A DNA stretch of 64,000 nucleotides from Bin87 sp965204395 (lineage in GTDB: Bacteria > Chloroflexota > Dehalococcoidia > Lucifugimonadales > UBA3495): the NCBI GenBank assembly GCA_965204395.1, contig OZ241987.1, positions 2,976,001 through 3,040,000 of the forward strand, read 5' to 3'. Position numbers and translations under genes: made by a program. Of the stretch, positions 37,386 through 47,060 are shown one piece after another. Every line of letters begins with the position of its first letter. Position 1 is the first letter of the stretch. The notes beneath the pieces are model-generated. The model saw only the letters and a program-made list of their open reading frames with translations, did no database searches and was not told where the DNA came from.

Positions 37386-38109
37386 CTAATGTTCTTTGCT
37401 GCGGAGCCTGGCTATTCGTTTTTCGACGCTCGGATGAGTGTCGGTATCCTTCCCCCGCACAGTCTCATCAGAGGTGGCTTCAAGAGTGAAGGTCATCGTA
37501 TCCGTACCGACCATCCTTGCCGCGCGCCTATCGGCATCGTATTCCTGATATCGCGCGAGGACGGGGATAGATACGGGCAGAACTGTCAGTGCAACTCCCA
37601 GCCACACCAGCCAAGACTCTTCGCCAATCAACGCTATGAGGACGAAAACAGCGCACACGGAAATCCCCCAATTCAGCGCCATCCATAGGTTGTGACGTCC
37701 GGCCAAGTGCGCCATTTCGTGGGCCATCACACCTAGCCATACCTGCGTTGAGGGGCAAGTTCGCAGACCTTCGGTTATCCGCATGGAATCTCTATTTACC
37801 GAAGCGTTGAACCCTTTATCGGGCAACACCTTCATGGTTTTCGGGGGACGAGTGCGTAAGCGCTTGGCGAGGTCACTGGCTGCCTGTGGAATCGGCTCCG
37901 AAGGCGCTGTGGCGTCTCGCCAAAAACAGCGAAAATCGTCTGGCGCCAACCTCGCCAGATACGGCCCAATGGGTAAACATCAGCGGCCAGGGCCAAAGCA
38001 TGAACCCCAAGAGCAGCCCCCAACCCCAATCGAGCGAATTGCTGATGGCGAAAATCAGCAGTCCTACGAGAGCCAGCAACCTCAGCATCGTTTCAGCGCG
38101 ATACGACAT
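37386..38109 (-). pseudogene. M48-type membrane metallopeptidase with one frameshift
   Basis: ATG 38109 opens a frame with a membrane helix (LLALVGLLIFAISN, then a second WGWGLLLGFMLWPWP). At 37922-37926 a run of five T in the sense strand (expected four) shifts into the second frame, which holds RDATAPSEP, the zinc motif HEMAHLAGRH, further membrane segments and EYDADRRAARM with the third ligand. Corrected length is about 240 residues. HtpX-like proteases act on membrane proteins. It may be intact if the run is a consensus error. Confidence 0.65.
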
Positions 38110-38439
38110 ATCCACTCCCTTGCCCTAGCGCGATATGCCACGCCGAATTCCTTCGTTACCCCGACCAAAATGCATCGTGAAGTGTCATAGAGTGCTAGTT
38201 TTTATACCGTGGTATTTGGATATTATCAGGGTTATCAATAATATCTTCGTGACTCGACCAAACGTCTGCGCGGTCTGTCACGCCTTTGCTTGGTTCCCAT
38301 ACAAGATCGGCTGCTGTTGCCTGCGCAGCCCGAGGTCGCCTCGGATGAGCGGATCGGGCATCACGAAGGACCGGAAGGTGCGGTCTATGGAATTAGACAC
38401 CCTGGCCTGGGCCAGAAAGCTCTTGCTCACGCCGGCTCG

Positions 38440-38608
38440 GGCCGACTTCAGTAAGGGGCAGAATCGTACGCTAACGTCGTTTTGGCCAACGATATTCGCA
38501 GATGAGCAGGACGCGGGCCCAACCAAGGGGTGAGATGCGGGCCAGCAGCTCGGGCTCGACGGTCAGGCCGGCGTGTTTCCGTTGTATGACCGCCTCAAGG
38601 TATGATTC
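38440..38608 (-). pseudogene. Tn3-family transposase C-terminal remnant
   Basis: From 38608 the minus strand reads YLEAVIQRKHAG, then ELLARISPLGWARVLLICEYRW, matching the conserved end of Tn3-type TnpA (LSPLGWEHINLTGDY). A shift later gives VRFCPLLKSARA. The fragment abuts the E2-like gene of the CBASS locus, so a Tn3 transposition or deletion trimmed that end. Confidence 0.65.
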
Positions 38609-39041
38609 CCCGCCATTCGTCGGTGTTCTGCAGGCCGAGACAGCAGTAGTTCATGTCAGTTCTTTCGTTAAGGAAGTGGAGGTCTGCTATGCCCACGTCC
38701 TGTTCACCCATGATCCGCTGCGCCCACCCGCCGGTTTCGTACACGGGCGGCCAGGGCGCTAATGCAGATCTGTCGTGGGTCAGCCGAGTCTCGATAACGA
38801 AATTATCTTCTACGCACATCCGATCTCCCGCTCTGCGGGGGATGTTGATAATCAATCCCCTGCCTGGACGGTAGGAAGCTTGCACGCGGAGGTTGCCGGA
38901 CAGGACGTTGGTCTCCGCATCATAAGCCAGTTGCGGATGACGCTCGGCCAACTGCTCCAAATCGACCGACGACACTTCCCTAGCAACAACACAGTTGCCG
39001 GCGCCTTCAAGGACGCCACCGTATTGCTTGCGCGGTTGCAC
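38595..39041 (-). CDS. E2-like (ubiquitin-conjugating fold) protein of CBASS
   Basis: The frame encodes LAERHPQLAYDAETNVLSG, a beta-sheet region, the PPVYETGGW turn and a C-terminal DLHFLN (H122-N125 in this frame) ... CCLGL (C133/C134), the His-x-x-Asn and catalytic cysteine layout of prokaryotic E2 proteins. Short type II CBASS systems use an E2 to attach the CD-NTase C terminus to a target. No start is certain: the frame runs back into the tail of the upstream CD-NTase without a stop. The C terminus meets a Tn3 remnant and may be shortened. Confidence 0.65.
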   Translation of the reverse strand: MQPRKQYGGVLEGAGNCVVAREVSSVDLEQLAERHPQLAYDAETNVLSGNLRVQASYRPGRGLIINIPRRAGDRMCVEDNFVIETRLTHDRSALAPWPPVYETGGWAQRIMGEQDVGIADLHFLNERTDMNYCCLGLQNTDEWRGIIP

Positions 39042-39159
39042 CAGGACCGATGCAGATGCTGCCGATGTTTGGGTGGCCCGTGGTCGTGCTCCGGCGTTCG
39101 CGCCTGACTCTGAAGAAGACCCGGTGTTCCGGTCCTGCCCTCCGTTAGAATGCTCCTCA

Positions 39160-40035
39160 GTTTGAAGTCGTCGCCGAACAGTTTCTGCCAGGCCGCAATG
39201 GACTTGGCCTTATCAGGCTCGTCTCTAGCCTGGCGAGCGGTGTTGGCGTAGACCCCATGAGGCGACGGAAGTTCTGGTGCTGGTTGTCCTCCCAATGCGT
39301 GTTGAACGTAAGGTCAGGGTTCGCCGGATTGGCTATCACCGGTACCTGATCGCACTTCTGTAGACGTTCGTCAATCCGGCTCAACACAGTGGCCACCGTA
39401 TCCGCCATCGTGCTGACCTCTTCACCGTCAGCATCCTTTTCCTGTATCGCTTCTCCGGCCAAGGCCGTCAGAATAACGGACGGGACACTGAAGTTGCCCT
39501 TATGGTCACGGAGGAACTTGAGCAACCTCACGGTGCGCTTGAGATTTCCATTAGTAATCCGATTCTGATCGTTGAACCAGTCCCGAAACCCCGTCCCATC
39601 GGTTTCCTCCAATTCGTCGCCATTGCGCGGGCAGACGTACTGTTTACCGTCGTCTTCCACGCACGGCACCGTGTCCAGGTGGCACTGGCCCTGGGACTTG
39701 ACCTTTACGCACCGGTTCCAGGGCTCGATCTTTTCCTTGTAACGGTCGCTGTCTTTCAAGGTTCCCCATAGGGTGTCGCTGTAGCGCTTGGGCGCGTTCC
39801 CATCCTTGTCCACAATCACCAGCAGGTCGGCGTCAAATTCGTGCCGGTCCTTCACCGGTCGGATAATGGTGCCCAAGGAGCGCGAGTCTTGGTATCCGAC
39901 CCGGCGAAACCCCGCAAGATTGTTGTGCAGGTAGGACGTTACCGCCTTCACGTGCTGGTCCAGTTCTTCTATGCGACCTTGATTGAGATTGACGTGGTCC
40001 CTCAGGAAATCGGCAAATTCCTCGTTGTGCTTCAT
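39160..40035 (-). pseudogene. CD-NTase 2 (CBASS nucleotidyltransferase), two homopolymer frameshifts
   Basis: ATG 40035 opens a 290-residue frame with a GYQDSRSLGTIIRP segment and HEFDADLLVIV (first two metal-binding Asp), and NFSVPSVILTALAGEAI later: the cGAS/DncV-like nucleotidyltransferase core. At 39253-39256 a G run is one base short; restoring it gives GVYANTARQARDEPDKAKSIAAW. At 39161-39163 an A run is one short; restoring it leads into a Ser/Ala/Gly-rich tail ending PRKQYGG. Such tails are the conjugation end in E2-type CBASS. The catalytic core is intact if the runs are consensus errors. Confidence 0.7.
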
Positions 40036-40069
40036 TGTCGCGGTCTCTATTGACGGCGTAGCGTGTCGG

Positions 40070-40876
40070 TTATAGGGGAATGTTCTGGCTGAGGTTGTAG
40101 CCTGCGTTTGCGCGGAAGATTATGTTCAATATCGGATCTCTCTTGCGATAGATGGTTTGTGCCTTCCCCCCAATCCGCCGTAACCAGCTTGGTCTTCTCA
40201 TCTCATTGGCGATGATGGAGACAACTTCGCCGGCCACTCGTTCCGCGGATGCGTCATCCCGAACGTGGGGAGCGTCTGTTTGGGTGCTGAGCGCTCGATG
40301 AGTCCTGGGCATATAGGACCCGGGGGCGGTGAGGCTCTCCTCGTATAAGCGGGGACAGCCGGTCTCCCGTGACTGGGATCTCATACGAAAATTCAGAGGC
40401 AGCACCGGCTTCCCCGCTTTGCGCATCAACTTGGCGGTATCCTCCACACCCTTGGAGCCGCCAATAATGATTGCAGCGTCAGCTTGTTGAAGTTGCTGAC
40501 GCCGAATCGTTCCGCCGGTCCAGTCATGAGCCGGTATGGGCAGATCCTCCGTATTCCGTGCTATGCGCCCCAACAGTCCAATCTGATCTTCCGACAGCGC
40601 CGATTGGTAGTCCGATCGCCGCACCGTACGCAACAGGACCCTTCTCGACTGGAATGTGGTCTCGAATTCCACGGCTGCTTCGATTACGTCCCAGTCGAAG
40701 GGAATGGTGGAGTTGGGTTCGCCCTTGTTGACCAGTACCACCAATCCTCCGCCGTTCCGCAATATGCCCTCAGCCAACCCGGTCACAAAACGCTTCACCA
40801 GCGCAACATCATGGCCCGGGCTATCCGCAGGCACACTGTCCGTCAAGTGGATGAACTTGCCCTTCAGATTTCCCAT
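40070..40876 (-). CDS. SLOG-like CBASS effector candidate
   Basis: A 268-residue protein from ATG 40876, with GAGGGAG before it (the longer frame to 40933 has no such site). FIHLTDSVP opens a Rossmann-like domain, GLVVLVNKGEP and ADAAIIIGGSKGVEDTAKL follow, with Gly-rich turns as in SLOG/TIR-like nucleotide-sensing or NAD-cleaving domains. It sits between two CD-NTase genes, the usual effector position. No membrane helix is seen. The exact effector class is inferred. Confidence 0.6.
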   Translation of the reverse strand: MGNLKGKFIHLTDSVPADSPGHDVALVKRFVTGLAEGILRNGGGLVVLVNKGEPNSTIPFDWDVIEAAVEFETTFQSRRVLLRTVRRSDYQSALSEDQIGLLGRIARNTEDLPIPAHDWTGGTIRRQQLQQADAAIIIGGSKGVEDTAKLMRKAGKPVLPLNFRMRSQSRETGCPRLYEESLTAPGSYMPRTHRALSTQTDAPHVRDDASAERVAGEVVSIIANEMRRPSWLRRIGGKAQTIYRKRDPILNIIFRANAGYNLSQNIPL

Positions 40877-40992
40877 ATCTCCCTCTTGCCCAACTGCGCC
40901 ATTAGAGTCGCTCACAATCGCACACCGCCTCATGGCTGACGCTTACCTGATCTCAGCAGCAAATTGCCTTTCATTCGGCGCTGTTCCTGGGG

Positions 40993-41886
40993 TCAAGACC
41001 AGAACAGTTTCTTGAGTTCGGATTGGGTCTTGCACGCGTTGAACTTGTTCAGCATTCCTTGAAACGCCTTTGCTGCTCGCTGACGCTGCGGGCTGTTCGC
41101 GGGTCCGAGGTATCCATCAACATATCGCGACTGCTCAGAAGAGTCCACGATGGGCTGCAGAACAGCTCGGGATGAGAAGTCAGCAAACCGGCGCACCATG
41201 CTGCTCAGGTCCTTCGTACCTCGGTAATTTTTGAAGGCTTCAATTGCCAGAGATTCCATATGGTATCCCGCGATCTGGTCGCGGTCGCTGCGAATTTCCT
41301 AGTTCGCCAACCCTTTCATAAGCTTCACGGTTGGGATGACTCGGCCACCGTTGGCCTGGTTGACCTCCGTCAGCTTTCGGGCAAAGCGCTCCGGGTGAAC
41401 GACATTGCTCCATTGATTCCTTCCCGGATCGGCAACTCTCACTCCTGATTTGGTGCGTATCGCCGGCAGGACCTGGATTTCGATGCCATCCGAATATTTG
41501 ATCTTCACCGACATGTCACCGGTGCTCACGCTGGTTTGCGGCAACCGGTGCCTTATGCGCCCCGCCATCTGTCGAATGACTGCCTCGGGCGATTGGCCCG
41601 ACAATGATGAATCATTGATGATTGCCAGGGCATCAACATCGCTGAGGCCATTAACCGCAGTATGCTTGCTCTGAGAGCCGCCGAAGACGAAGCGTATCAC
41701 GTCGTCATCCTCGAGCTCCAAACTGTCGCGCAACACGTCCAGATGCCGGTTGATGGCTTCGCGTTCTTGCTCGTTGTACTCACGCAGCAGTTCCCGCAGA
41801 CACCTGTTGATATCGGCATCGCTCAAGCCCTGCTGAACCGACCGGTGCCGCCGGCCCGAGTAACCGCCCCCAGACGAACCTCCCAT
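40993..41886 (-). pseudogene. CD-NTase 1 with glycine-rich N terminus, one in-frame TAG
   Basis: The protein starts MGGSSGGGYSGRRHR. FGGSQSKHTAVNGLSDVDALAII is the nucleotidyltransferase motif (GS...DxD), and IEIQVLPAI brings the third acid. TAG 41299-41301 interrupts the frame after MKGLAN; the same frame resumes with GYHMESLAIEAFKNY, a conserved segment of CD-NTases, to 40993, total about 297 residues. A CAG-to-TAG change would explain it. The Gly-rich N terminus fits modification by the QueC-like enzyme encoded two genes upstream. Confidence 0.75.
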
Positions 41887-41899
41887 GATTTTTCGCTCC

Positions 41900-42886
41900 C
41901 TACTGTTTTGAGATTGTCGCGCCCGCCAGTTCGGCGATGCGCGCTGCTCTGACGGCCGGCGGGAATTCTTCGGCTAGTGCAGCGAAGTCACGGGTCGACG
42001 CGTACCGTTGCAACGATACTTGCAAGCGGTATAGAACACTCAGGTTCGCGGTCCAGGCTTCCGCAAACAACTCGAAATCGTGGAGGTTGGAGTTCATATC
42101 CTCAAACGCCGTTTCCTCAATCGGAATCGAACCCCGTTCCCGGAAAACCAACCGGAGCCAGTTCAGGCCGTCAAACACATCGGCGCCACAGAAGAAATAC
42201 GTCAGCACTTCCAGCGGGGTTATGGCTCCGAAGACGTGGACCGGCAGGTTGAGATCGGCGTCGTCAAGCGTGTCCCGCAGCGTCACCACCGTACGGCAAC
42301 GCTGGGTCAGGGTGTCCCCCGATTCACGTGCGGCAACGCCGATTATGTCGAATTGAGACAGGTCATCAACGTACCTGGCCACTCGATCCACATTGACCAG
42401 GCGAGCTGGCGATTCCGGCTTCACCAGAAAATCGTTCGCCGTGTGGGGCGCGTGCGAAAAATCTTCCGCTGCCCGCCTGATTTGCCGTTCCAAGGGTTCA
42501 TACCCGTCGTAGTTCACCAGGATCCCGTTGGCGGCCGCGTCAACATCAGCGGCGATCTCGAAGTATTCATCCCTCGACCAGGGACGGTTCGCGACGGGCA
42601 AGCCACGAGCGACGCATTCGTCCATTTGCTTTCGCGACTCATACATACCGCTGTCAATGACGATCACATTGACTTCGTCGATCACGCCTGCAGGGATACA
42701 GCCTGACGCCAGATCCGCGGCGCTGACCAAACAGACACCGTACAGTTTATCCTTCATCTCCCCATAGATTTCTGCGACCCTCTGGAACCCACAACTGGAA
42801 AACGACGGCACCAGCAATGGTGAGGGGACACCGATCTTATCGATGCGCCGAGCCTGGCCATGTGTTCGCTCATCCTGCGTCAACAT
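41900..42886 (-). CDS. TGT-like protein of type IV CBASS (Cap10-like)
   Basis: A 328-residue protein from ATG 42886, overlapping the natural end of the QueC-like gene. It resembles tRNA-guanine transglycosylase: VPSFSSCGF, VIDSGMYES in place of the TGT DSGGFQ strand, and HVFGAITPLEVLTYFFCGADVFD near residues 230-250. The zinc-binding cysteines of true TGT are not all evident. Type IV CBASS operons carry such TGT-like genes next to QueC-like genes. Confidence 0.75.
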   Translation of the reverse strand: MLTQDERTHGQARRIDKIGVPSPLLVPSFSSCGFQRVAEIYGEMKDKLYGVCLVSAADLASGCIPAGVIDEVNVIVIDSGMYESRKQMDECVARGLPVANRPWSRDEYFEIAADVDAAANGILVNYDGYEPLERQIRRAAEDFSHAPHTANDFLVKPESPARLVNVDRVARYVDDLSQFDIIGVAARESGDTLTQRCRTVVTLRDTLDDADLNLPVHVFGAITPLEVLTYFFCGADVFDGLNWLRLVFRERGSIPIEETAFEDMNSNLHDFELFAEAWTANLSVLYRLQVSLQRYASTRDFAALAEEFPPAVRAARIAELAGATISKQ

Positions 42887-43427
42887 CGACCCGGTCCTCA
42901 CACTATGGGCACTGCAAGCACGGAGGCGCGTTCTGCTCCTCACAGCTGTACGTCATGTCCAGGGGCACGCCGTTGTCCCTGGCAAACGCAATCACCTCGG
43001 CCTTCGGGCAGGCCAAGAACGGGGCGGTTAGGACTACGGAACCAGAGGAGTAGCCATCCAAGATCCGTTGCATTTGCCGTAGGAACAGGGGCTGGGTATC
43101 GTAGTATTCGGAGAGCGCGTGAATTCCCAGCGCAATCATCAGGAGCCTGCTCTCCGTTATCCCCGCCGCGGTAAGGACCAAGAGAGCATTGCGCCCGAAG
43201 AACTCACCCGATTGGGAACCTAGCCGGAAACCCAATTCGACCTTCTTTACCTCGAGGTCAAGGTGATTGGCTACGTCCTGTACAGCGCGCCACTCGTTGC
43301 GGGCAGCCGGCTGCCCGTAGTCCACGAACAGTCCCGACGTTTCGTAGCCTTCCTTACCGACGGCTACCGCCGATGCTGCCGAGTCGATCCCGCCGCTCAT
43401 CAGTACGATGCTATTACCTATACTCAT
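42870..43427 (-). CDS. QueC-like protein of type IV CBASS (Cap9-like), TAG near C terminus
   Basis: From ATG 43427 the protein has the PP-loop SGGIDS (residues about 11-16) and LFVDYGQ, and ends with zinc-type cysteines CEEQNAPPCLQC. A TAG at 42903-42905 then cuts off CEDRVDVDAG, which would supply the fourth zinc cysteine and end at TGA 42870-42872, overlapping the next start. Genuine QueC makes preQ0; no other queuosine genes are near, so defence use is more likely. Confidence 0.75.
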
Positions 43428-43672
43428 GAGCAACCACTTCAGAGGGTGCGGCCCTTGTAGAGGAGGAACGTGGAGACCTAACCAGATCGCCGGGCGTTGG
43501 CCAATTAGCCGACGTAGCCGGCTTGGCGCTCATCGTCGAGGCGGCAACGCTGGTTGGGGCTGCTGAACTACGATCCGGATTATCCCGTTCGTTCATCGTT
43601 TCCGTATCGGAAGGTCCGTTGGTTATTGGGGGTCAGGGTATTGATCCTCAACCCTGTCCTGTGGGCATGTTG

Positions 43673-43709
43673 GTTTACAGATACCCACATTGCACCATAC
43701 ACTGTAAAC
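43673..43709 (+). promoter_or_regulatory. Promoter and operator of the XRE-ImmA gene
   Basis: GTTTACAG (43673-43680) and CTGTAAAC (43702-43709) are perfect 8-bp inverted repeats 21 bp apart. The left arm includes a -35 box TTTACA (43674-43679) and TACACT (43698-43703) is a -10 box 18 bp later. AGGAGGTG and the start codon follow. An XRE dimer bound here would repress its own gene and perhaps the divergent CBASS operon. Confidence 0.6.
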
Positions 43710-43723
43710 TAGGAGGTGTCCCC

Positions 43724-44776
43724 ATGTTCAGCGAACGCCTCAAGCTCGCCAGGAAACGCAGCGGTCTTTCCCTGCGGGATTTGTCCTCGAATATGAACGG
43801 GTTGGTCTCCGCCCAGGCTATCGGCAAATATGAGCGCGGCGAGATGATGCCCAGTTCATCCGTTGCCATTGCGTTGGCCAACGCGCTCGACGTTTCAACA
43901 ACCTACCTGCTCAGCCCCACCCTCGTCTCACTGGAATCCGTCGAGTTCCGGAAGTTGGCTTCGACCAAAGTCAGGGAACGGGCGATGGTGGAAGCAGCGG
44001 TTCTTGACCATGTCGACCGTTACCTGCAGGTGGAGGAGCTCCTGGACATCACCAGCAGCGTCTGGGAAATCCCCGACGGCGCCCCTTACTCTGCAGAAGC
44101 CGTTGAGGATGGCGAACTGATCGCGACGAGAGTACGCGAGGTCTGGAACCTCGGCGGCGGACCCATCCCCAACATGACTGCGCTGCTCGAAGAACACGGC
44201 ATCAAAGTCCTCAAGCTGGATTTCCCCCGGGCTGTCGACGGGCTCACCTGCTTCGTCCATCGGACTGACGAAACGGCCGTGCCCGTAATCGTTTACTCTA
44301 CCGGCAAGTCCATCGAGCGACAGAGGTTCACCCTCGCCCACGAGCTCGGGCATTTGGTGATGGACACTCCCGCCGGAATGCCTGAAGAGAAGATCTGCGA
44401 CCGGTTTGCCAGCGCCTTGTTGGTTCCCGAAGATAAACTGATCCGGGAAGTGGGCCGCCGCCGCCTCGACTTCGGCTTCGGTGAGCTCGTTGAAATCAAG
44501 AAGATTTTTGGCGTCAGCGCGGCGGGACTGGTGATGCGCATGCGCGATTTGGGCATCATCGGCGAAGCAACGGTAACGCGCATCTTCCGCGGCATCGGGC
44601 GATCCTGGAGAACGCAGGAGCCTTGTCCCCTCGCACAGCCGGAAACCCCCAAACGATTCCGGCGCCTCTGCCTGAGAGCGCTGGCGGAGGACGCGATATC
44701 GGAATCCAAAGCCGCCGAACTCCTGGGTATGCGGGTCAGCGACATCGAGCGCGTCATGGTGGGAACGGCAGACTGA
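43724..44776 (+). CDS. XRE-type HTH regulator with ImmA/IrrE metallopeptidase domain
   Basis: A 350-residue protein from ATG 43724 behind AGGAGGTG; the open frame extends upstream to 43523 but this start is decided by the ribosome site. Residues 1-65 form an XRE HTH (SLRDLSSNMNGLVSAQAIGKYERGE), and the zinc motif HELGH is at 206-210 in a COG2856 peptidase domain. The last 60 residues hold a further helix-turn-helix-like region. Such proteins cleave repressors under stress. It lies divergently from the CBASS operon and 6 bp before a PIN gene. Confidence 0.85.
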   Translation: MFSERLKLARKRSGLSLRDLSSNMNGLVSAQAIGKYERGEMMPSSSVAIALANALDVSTTYLLSPTLVSLESVEFRKLASTKVRERAMVEAAVLDHVDRYLQVEELLDITSSVWEIPDGAPYSAEAVEDGELIATRVREVWNLGGGPIPNMTALLEEHGIKVLKLDFPRAVDGLTCFVHRTDETAVPVIVYSTGKSIERQRFTLAHELGHLVMDTPAGMPEEKICDRFASALLVPEDKLIREVGRRRLDFGFGELVEIKKIFGVSAAGLVMRMRDLGIIGEATVTRIFRGIGRSWRTQEPCPLAQPETPKRFRRLCLRALAEDAISESKAAELLGMRVSDIERVMVGTAD

Positions 44777-44782
44777 TCCGTC

Positions 44783-45145
44783 ATGCAGATCCTCGTCAGC
44801 GACAGTTCCGTGCTGATCGAGTTCTCGAAGCGAAACTTGTTGGACAGGATGTTCGAGCTACGCTTTCAGTTCGCCGTGCCGGACCGGTTGTTCAACGAGG
44901 AACTCATCGACCTCGGGCGTTACGACCGCCAGGACCTGATCAGACTGGGCCTTCGCGTCGAAGCCCTGGACCCCGAGGGCGTGGCAACCGCAGTCGCCTA
45001 TCAAAGCCGGCGGAGGGCCCTCAGCCTGGTGGACTGCTTTGCCCTGGCTCTGGCCCATCACCAGGGGTACACCCTTCTGACGGAGGACAGGCGCATGATA
45101 TCCTTCGCTCTCGAAGAGGGCATCCAGCACCACGACCTCTACAGT
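44783..45145 (+). pseudogene. PIN-domain toxin gene, 3' end replaced
   Basis: The first 120 codons form a PIN domain: D7, E40, D84 and D102 (LLTEDRRM) match the acidic site. After HHDLY the sequence no longer resembles PIN proteins and runs on to 45583 through unrelated DNA and into the neighbouring insertion element. The gene most likely lost its last 20 to 30 codons. It forms a unit with the XRE-ImmA gene. Confidence 0.65.
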
Positions 45146-45409
45146 CCGGATTTCAACGCCCCGATTTTTGACCAATCGCGCCATCTGGGGCTGGGTGCGT
45201 CAGGAGGCAACCGCCAGTGTGTGCCTGGGAACCGGTGCCGCAGTACGGGAAAAGGTCCGCGGCTTTTTCGCCCATCTGGACCACCGCCGGCAAGAAGTCA
45301 AGCGACCATGTCGCACCATCCTTCAGGCTCGCGCCGCAGAACTGACCGGCAGCACCCGAGCCGATCTTCCCAGCCACGTAAATGTAGATTTCACCTTGGC
45401 TTCAGTTTA
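45146..45409. other. Unassigned fragment, possibly minus-strand coding remnant
   Basis: The minus strand reads a gene-like stretch (IYVAGKIGSGAAGQF, then ATWSLDFLPAVVQMGEKAADLFPYCG) with no start or stop of its own. It may be the end of an unrelated gene brought in by rearrangement. No family named. Confidence 0.35.
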
Positions 45410-47060
45410 ACTGGTCAGCGAAAATGTCCTTCTGATGAAGGACGTTACGTTGAACCAAAAAGAACAAGCCAGACTGTCCGTGCTGAACTCAGTTTTGGAA
45501 TAGCAGGTCCCCATCGCCGATGCCGCCGAGTTGCTGGGCGTGTCCCAGCGCCATGCGCGCCGGATGCTGGCCGCTTACCGTGAGCGCGGCGTCGCTGCGT
45601 TGGCCCACGGTAAGCGGGGCCGCCGTCCTCACAACGCTACTTCACCAGGCGAGGCCGCCGCAGTGGTGCAACTGGCGACGGAGCGCTACGAGGGAGCCTA
45701 CCACACCCACCTCACCGAGTTGCTCAGTGAGCGAGAGGGCATCGACCTGAGCCGGCCCACGGTGCGCCGTATTCTCACCAGGGCTGGCATCGGCAGTCCT
45801 CGCAGCCGGCGCTCTCCGCAGCACCGGTTTCGTCGCCAGCGGATGCCCTAGGCTGGGATGCTGGTCCAGCTGGACGGCAGTCCATCATGCCTGGTTGGAG
45901 GACCAAGGGCCCAAATTCGCCCTGCTGCTGGCCGTGGACGATGCCGCCAGTACCGTGATCAATGGCGTGTTTTGCGTCAGCGAAACCACCGCTGGGTACT
46001 TCACCCTGCTGGAGGGCCTGATCGAGGACTGGGGCATCCCCCTGGCGCTGCACAGCGACCGCCACGCGGTATTCAAGCACAACGCCCGCAAGGCGGAGAC
46101 CGCGGCAGAAGCCACCCAGTTCACGAGGTCATTGCAGGAGTTGGGCATCCGGCAGACCTTCGCCGGCTCTCCCCAAGCGAAAGGCCGGGTCGAGCGTGCG
46201 GCTGGAACCTTCCAGGACCGGCTGGTAACCGAACTGCGCCTGGCCGATGCCAGGACCATCGACCAGGCCGCGGCGGTGCTGCAGGGCTTCCTGCCCCGCT
46301 ACAACGCCCGCTTCGCCGTGCAGCCGGAGCATCCGGAACCGGCCTACCGCTCGGCTGACCCCGATCTGTGTCTGGCGGAGATCCTGTGCTTCAAGGACAC
46401 CCGCAAGGTGGCTCGCGACAACACGGTGAAGTACCAATGGCGGGTCCTGCAACTGCTGCCTGACCAGGAACGCACCAGCTACGCCGGACTGTGGGTCGAG
46501 GTGCTGGAACGTCCCGACGGTGAACTCATCCTCAGGTACGAAGACCGTCGCGTGGCCACTCAAGAACCGCCGCCGCGCGTGGGCGCCCTGTGGGCCGGAG
46601 TAACCGCCTGGTCCCCTGGTCCCGAACTCCGACGCGTGGTCAGAAGCGTCAGCGTCGGGGATCACCACATCAATAGGTCCCAGTAGGGCCGTCTGGCCGC
46701 CCTGGAACCGGTGCGTCCAGCCGAGCCTGCCCCAAACCCGTGGCCGGCAAGGACACCGCGGCGAAGGGCACCGCCAGCAAGGCATCCAACCCGTGGACCC
46801 GTACGCCCGCGCCAACCCAACTAGCCCGATGGAAAGCGATCCGGGAGGCCAAGCTGAAAGGGCTGTCCCTGCGGGCCATCTCCCAGGAACTGGGCATATC
46901 CCGCGTGAACGTGCGCAAATACTCCTACGCCGACAAAAGGACAAGACAAGCTGCGATCACTACGCAACACCGCAACCGTCACAAGCTAACCCACTGGACA
47001 AATTGGCTTTCCATTTAATGGGACATAGTCGCTGGACAACAACACATTTTCGCGATTTCC
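45410..47060 (+). mobile_element. ISNCY/IS1202-type insertion sequence, inactive
   Basis: About 1.65 kb bounded by GCGAAAATGT (45418-45427) and its inverted copy ACATTTTCGC (47044-47053), placed outside a single long transposase gene. The ends are not certain; no target duplication was found. Confidence 0.6.
45435..47018 (+). pseudogene. IS1202-type transposase pseudogene
   Basis: ATG 45435 reads LNQKEQARLSVLNSVLE then TAG, then the HTH IADAAELLGVSQRHARRML, a second TAG at 45849-45851 (RMP-stop-AGMLVQLDG), a one-base shift at GGCAGTCC, then the DDE core (LLLAVDDAAS, then HSDRHAVF and GRVERAAGTFQDRL), a third TAG after VGDHHINRSQ, and a C-terminal HTH (GLSLRAISQELGISRVNVRKY) in another frame. 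Several independent lesions show it is dead. Confidence 0.8.

Noticed and set aside
41299..45851. UAG as a sense codon, given several in-frame TAGs in accessory genes
   Set aside because: The methyltransferase, rplK and rplA genes end on TAG, and TGA stops interrupt genes as well, so decay is simpler.
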